A stretch of 23,581 nt of DNA from positions 1-23,581 of the forward strand of contig JANYLF010000254.1 of the NCBI GenBank assembly GCA_025357995.1. Reading direction: 5' to 3'. Made by a program: the position numbers and the translations under genes. Shown in pieces: positions 21,289-23,581 of the stretch. The notes under the pieces were generated by a model. The model was not told where the DNA came from. It saw only the letters and a program-made list of their open reading frames with translations, and did no database searches. Source of the stretch: Acidimicrobiia bacterium. GTDB lineage: Bacteria > Actinomycetota > Acidimicrobiia > IMCC26256 > JAENVU01. Positions within the stretch are counted from its first letter, which is position 1. Each line of letters begins with the position of its first letter.

Positions 21289-23457
21289 CTACCGCGGGCG
21301 CAGGCGCGTCGAGACCCTCGTCAACGTGTCGAGCTGCACCGAGGGACACCGGGCCGCCGGCGTGCGAATGGTGATCGTGGCTCGCGTGATCCCGGGAGCG
21401 AGGGTGAGCGCCACGAAGTGGTGTCCCTCTACGGTGACCCGGATGCTGCGATGGCCGAGAGTGATCCGACCATGGGGTGCGACGACGCCGCGGGGTTCGA
21501 AGCTGACCTCCAACCGGGTGGCCACCCCGCGTCGACCCGGATTGACCAACAGCACGTTTGCGTTCGCGCACACCGCTTGCGCGCTGCCCCGGTCGCGGAT
21601 CGGATCGACGTCGCTGTACTGGTAGAGCCGTGGTGCATCCAGCATCCGACGGGCCCGCGCTCGCCGCGCCGCTGCGCTCTCGTGGCCGACGACCGAGGCC
21701 GGCGCGTGTCGGAGATCCCATGCGAGTAGGTGGGTGCCGTCTGTGATCACGGGCGGGCCGAGGAACGCGGTCAGGGCACCGACTTCGTGCTTGCCGCGGT
21801 CGGAGTAGCCGTTGCGGTCGACGGTGACGGCGGCGAACCCGATCGCACCGACACCACGTACGAGTTCGCGAGTGGTGAGCTCGGTCGTCGGCCATTGCCA
21901 TTCTCCACTGCGTCCGCGGATCCCGCCGGCGCTCCAGCGCAACGTCTTCGAGTGGAGGTATCCCTCTTTGATCTGGTCGTGGGCCGACATCTGCTCCACG
22001 GTTCCGTGCTCGGGAAAGTCGGTCACGGGGAGCTGGAAGACCATCGCGTTCTTCGGGAGTCGTCGTTCGAGCGAGGCAACGAAGGCCGCGTCTCGCCGCC
22101 ACAGGGACGCGTGATCTTGTGGTCTCGGGAGCAACGCGGGTGACGCCTGGTCGAGGGCACCGAGCACGATGATGAGCGCACCAACCGTCGCCCATGCCGC
22201 CCGCGGAATCAACCGGCGGGCACGGCGGCGCGGTCGGACGACGGCGACCCGCGCCCGGTCGAGCAGCCGTGCGAACACCACGATGCCGGCGAACGCGACC
22301 ACGATCGCAATGCGGCTCCAGGCGCGGACCCCGCTGAGCCCGACCAGCTCGAGGGCGCGGCTGAGGCCACCGGCGGCGGCCAAGACGAACGCCGCCACGA
22401 TCACGAGCCCCAGCCGTACCTCGAACGACCACCGCCTTCCGGGTGCGCGCCGTATCGCGCGGGTGAGCACCGCGAGCGTGGCCACGATGACACCGACGCT
22501 GGCCGCGATGCCGAGCACCGCGGTGCCCGGACCGCGTTGGTTCGGCGCGTAGAGCTGGTCGGCGATGTACGCAAAGGGCCCGAATCGGTGTCCGGTCACC
22601 GGGCTGAAGAGTTCGACGATGCGGAGCGGGTACGCCTCGGCCACACCGAGCCGCCGGTCCGGCACGCCCAAGATGTTGGCCGGGTGTTGGAAGCGGTAGA
22701 GCAAGGTGGGGAGGTTGGCGACGGTCGACGCGAGCAGGCCCACCGCGCCGAGGATCGCCGCGATCGCGAGTCGTCCGACCTTCCGCCCCGCGAGCACGCT
22801 GATCACCGCGCAGATCGCGAGCAGACACAAGAGAAACGCGAGGTAGTAGATGCCGGTGACCGCGATGAGCACCGTTCCCATCGCCATCCAGCCCAGCCGC
22901 CTCCACGCTGCCGCGCCGGTGAGGTCTCGCACGTGGGGGAGCGCGTTGTCGGGCCCGAGCATGCGCACGCACAACAACACGATGATGGGCACGCCCACGT
23001 AGAACGCGAGGTTCTCGTGTCCTGCGCCGTTGCGGAAATGATACGGCGCGAGCGAGTACAACACCGCGCCCACGACCGCCGCCGGCCACGAGACTCGCAG
23101 TTTGCGCAACACGGGGAAGGCAGCCAACGCCGTCAACGGGAACGTGAGGAGCCAGAAGAGGTTGAGCGTGAGCGGAACATCACCCGTCGTGTCGACGATG
23201 CCTTTCTTGATCGTGTACGCGAGGAGATCGCCGCCCATCGGCCATTCCGCCCAATGTTGTTGGAACGGTGCGTTGAGTTTGGCGTTCGTGTTGAACCAGC
23301 CGGCCTCGTGCACGTTCTTGATGAGCATGAGGTCGAGCGTGGCGTCTTCCTCGTCGTCGCCGGGCGCGTGTGCGTATTGGAACGGCACGTGGACGGGCAG
23401 GTCCCACAGGTGAGTGAGCACCCCGACCGCGACCGTGGACAGCACGGCCGCGAGCAC
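21289..23457 (-). CDS. Large polytopic membrane protein, GT-C glycosyltransferase-like
   Basis: 722 aa from GTG 23457. About ten or more membrane helices lie between residues 1 and 430. After TM1, the outside loop holds GDDEED (33-38) and NAKLNAPFQQHWAEWPMGGD (58-77), the kind of acidic loop that binds lipid-linked sugar in GT-C enzymes. A soluble C-terminal half has VFQLPVTDFPE, EGYLHSKTLRWSAGGIRGR and a late beta-sandwich-like part. The 'QLP...FPE' and 'YLHS..LRWS.G...GR' phrases are familiar from glycosyltransferase-like membrane proteins of unknown substrate. It probably transfers a sugar or other group at the outer face of the membrane. The start is doubtful: the frame is open for 20 further codons upstream and reads TGRRGRSLVAGA, but has no ATG, GTG or TTG there. 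No gene is seen in the remaining 124 bp. It is convergent with the maturase gene, 14 bp apart. Confidence 0.75.
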   Translation of the reverse strand: MLAAVLSTVAVGVLTHLWDLPVHVPFQYAHAPGDDEEDATLDLMLIKNVHEAGWFNTNAKLNAPFQQHWAEWPMGGDLLAYTIKKGIVDTTGDVPLTLNLFWLLTFPLTALAAFPVLRKLRVSWPAAVVGAVLYSLAPYHFRNGAGHENLAFYVGVPIIVLLCVRMLGPDNALPHVRDLTGAAAWRRLGWMAMGTVLIAVTGIYYLAFLLCLLAICAVISVLAGRKVGRLAIAAILGAVGLLASTVANLPTLLYRFQHPANILGVPDRRLGVAEAYPLRIVELFSPVTGHRFGPFAYIADQLYAPNQRGPGTAVLGIAASVGVIVATLAVLTRAIRRAPGRRWSFEVRLGLVIVAAFVLAAAGGLSRALELVGLSGVRAWSRIAIVVAFAGIVVFARLLDRARVAVVRPRRRARRLIPRAAWATVGALIIVLGALDQASPALLPRPQDHASLWRRDAAFVASLERRLPKNAMVFQLPVTDFPEHGTVEQMSAHDQIKEGYLHSKTLRWSAGGIRGRSGEWQWPTTELTTRELVRGVGAIGFAAVTVDRNGYSDRGKHEVGALTAFLGPPVITDGTHLLAWDLRHAPASVVGHESAAARRARARRMLDAPRLYQYSDVDPIRDRGSAQAVCANANVLLVNPGRRGVATRLEVSFEPRGVVAPHGRITLGHRSIRVTVEGHHFVALTLAPGITRATITIRTPAARCPSVQLDTLTRVSTRLRPR

Positions 23458-23581
23458 CGCGCCGGCGACGAGCGATCGGCCGCGGCGGCCGGTGAGTACG
23501 GGTTCGATCGTTGCAGGTTACGGAATCCAGGCCCTAGGGCGCGTCACTCAGATGTCATCCGTTGTTGACCGGGGCGACGAA

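Noticed and set aside
19988..23089. A 1033-codon minus-strand open frame across the maturase and GT-C-like genes.
   Set aside because: It is antisense to a clear radical SAM gene and out of frame with the membrane protein; it is very Arg-rich with no domain.
23458..23581. Right edge checked for a tRNA or attachment site.
   Set aside because: No cloverleaf, T-loop sequence or repeat was found in these 124 bp.

Overview
The window is high-GC, gene-dense bacterial DNA with GTG starts, 4-nt stop/start overlaps (ATGA, GTGA), apparently leaderless promoters and Thr-Thr-Val-Pro linkers in exported proteins. A DinB-type (mycothiol-associated) protein, an F420-type luciferase-like oxidoreductase and a PD40 lipoprotein point to Actinomycetota, probably an acidimicrobial lineage; that placement is inference from gene content and style. 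No rRNA, tRNA, CRISPR array, transposase or phage gene was seen, and it reads as chromosome.

Layout. 1-3.9 kb: the end of a CPBP membrane protease, a small hypothetical gene, a fused DoxX/Tat-signal/Rieske membrane protein, class I fructose-bisphosphate aldolase and a sulfotransferase. 3.9-9.0 kb: small metabolic genes, many convergent with overlapping ends: a mycothiol-dependent-isomerase-like protein, a 34-residue basic protein, an F420-type oxidoreductase, a monoacylglycerol-lipase-like hydrolase, an NTF2-like protein, a darcynin-like protein divergent from a TetR regulator, and a PaaI-type thioesterase. 9.0-12.9 kb: exported proteins (PepSY-like protein, lipoprotein hydrolase, PD40 propeller lipoprotein), followed by about 570 bp with no convincing gene.

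12.9-19.0 kb is the most interesting part. A leftward set (response regulator, histidine kinase, lipoprotein) diverges from a rightward set (Ala/Ser/Thr-rich exported protein, ApbE flavin transferase, ferric-reductase-like haem membrane protein). The shared intergenic region carries TCTTAC/TCTTGC hexamers as pairs spaced 11 bp on each strand, as expected for an OmpR-type regulator. An ECF sigma factor and a one-TM partner follow. I read this as a candidate extracytoplasmic electron-transfer system controlled by a two-component system, in which the usual FMN-binding substrate of ApbE is missing and a low-complexity protein sits in its place.

19.0-23.6 kb: an acyl-CoA thioesterase translationally coupled to an anaerobic sulfatase-maturase-type radical SAM enzyme with a SEC-C tail, then a convergent large GT-C-like membrane protein that runs to the window edge.
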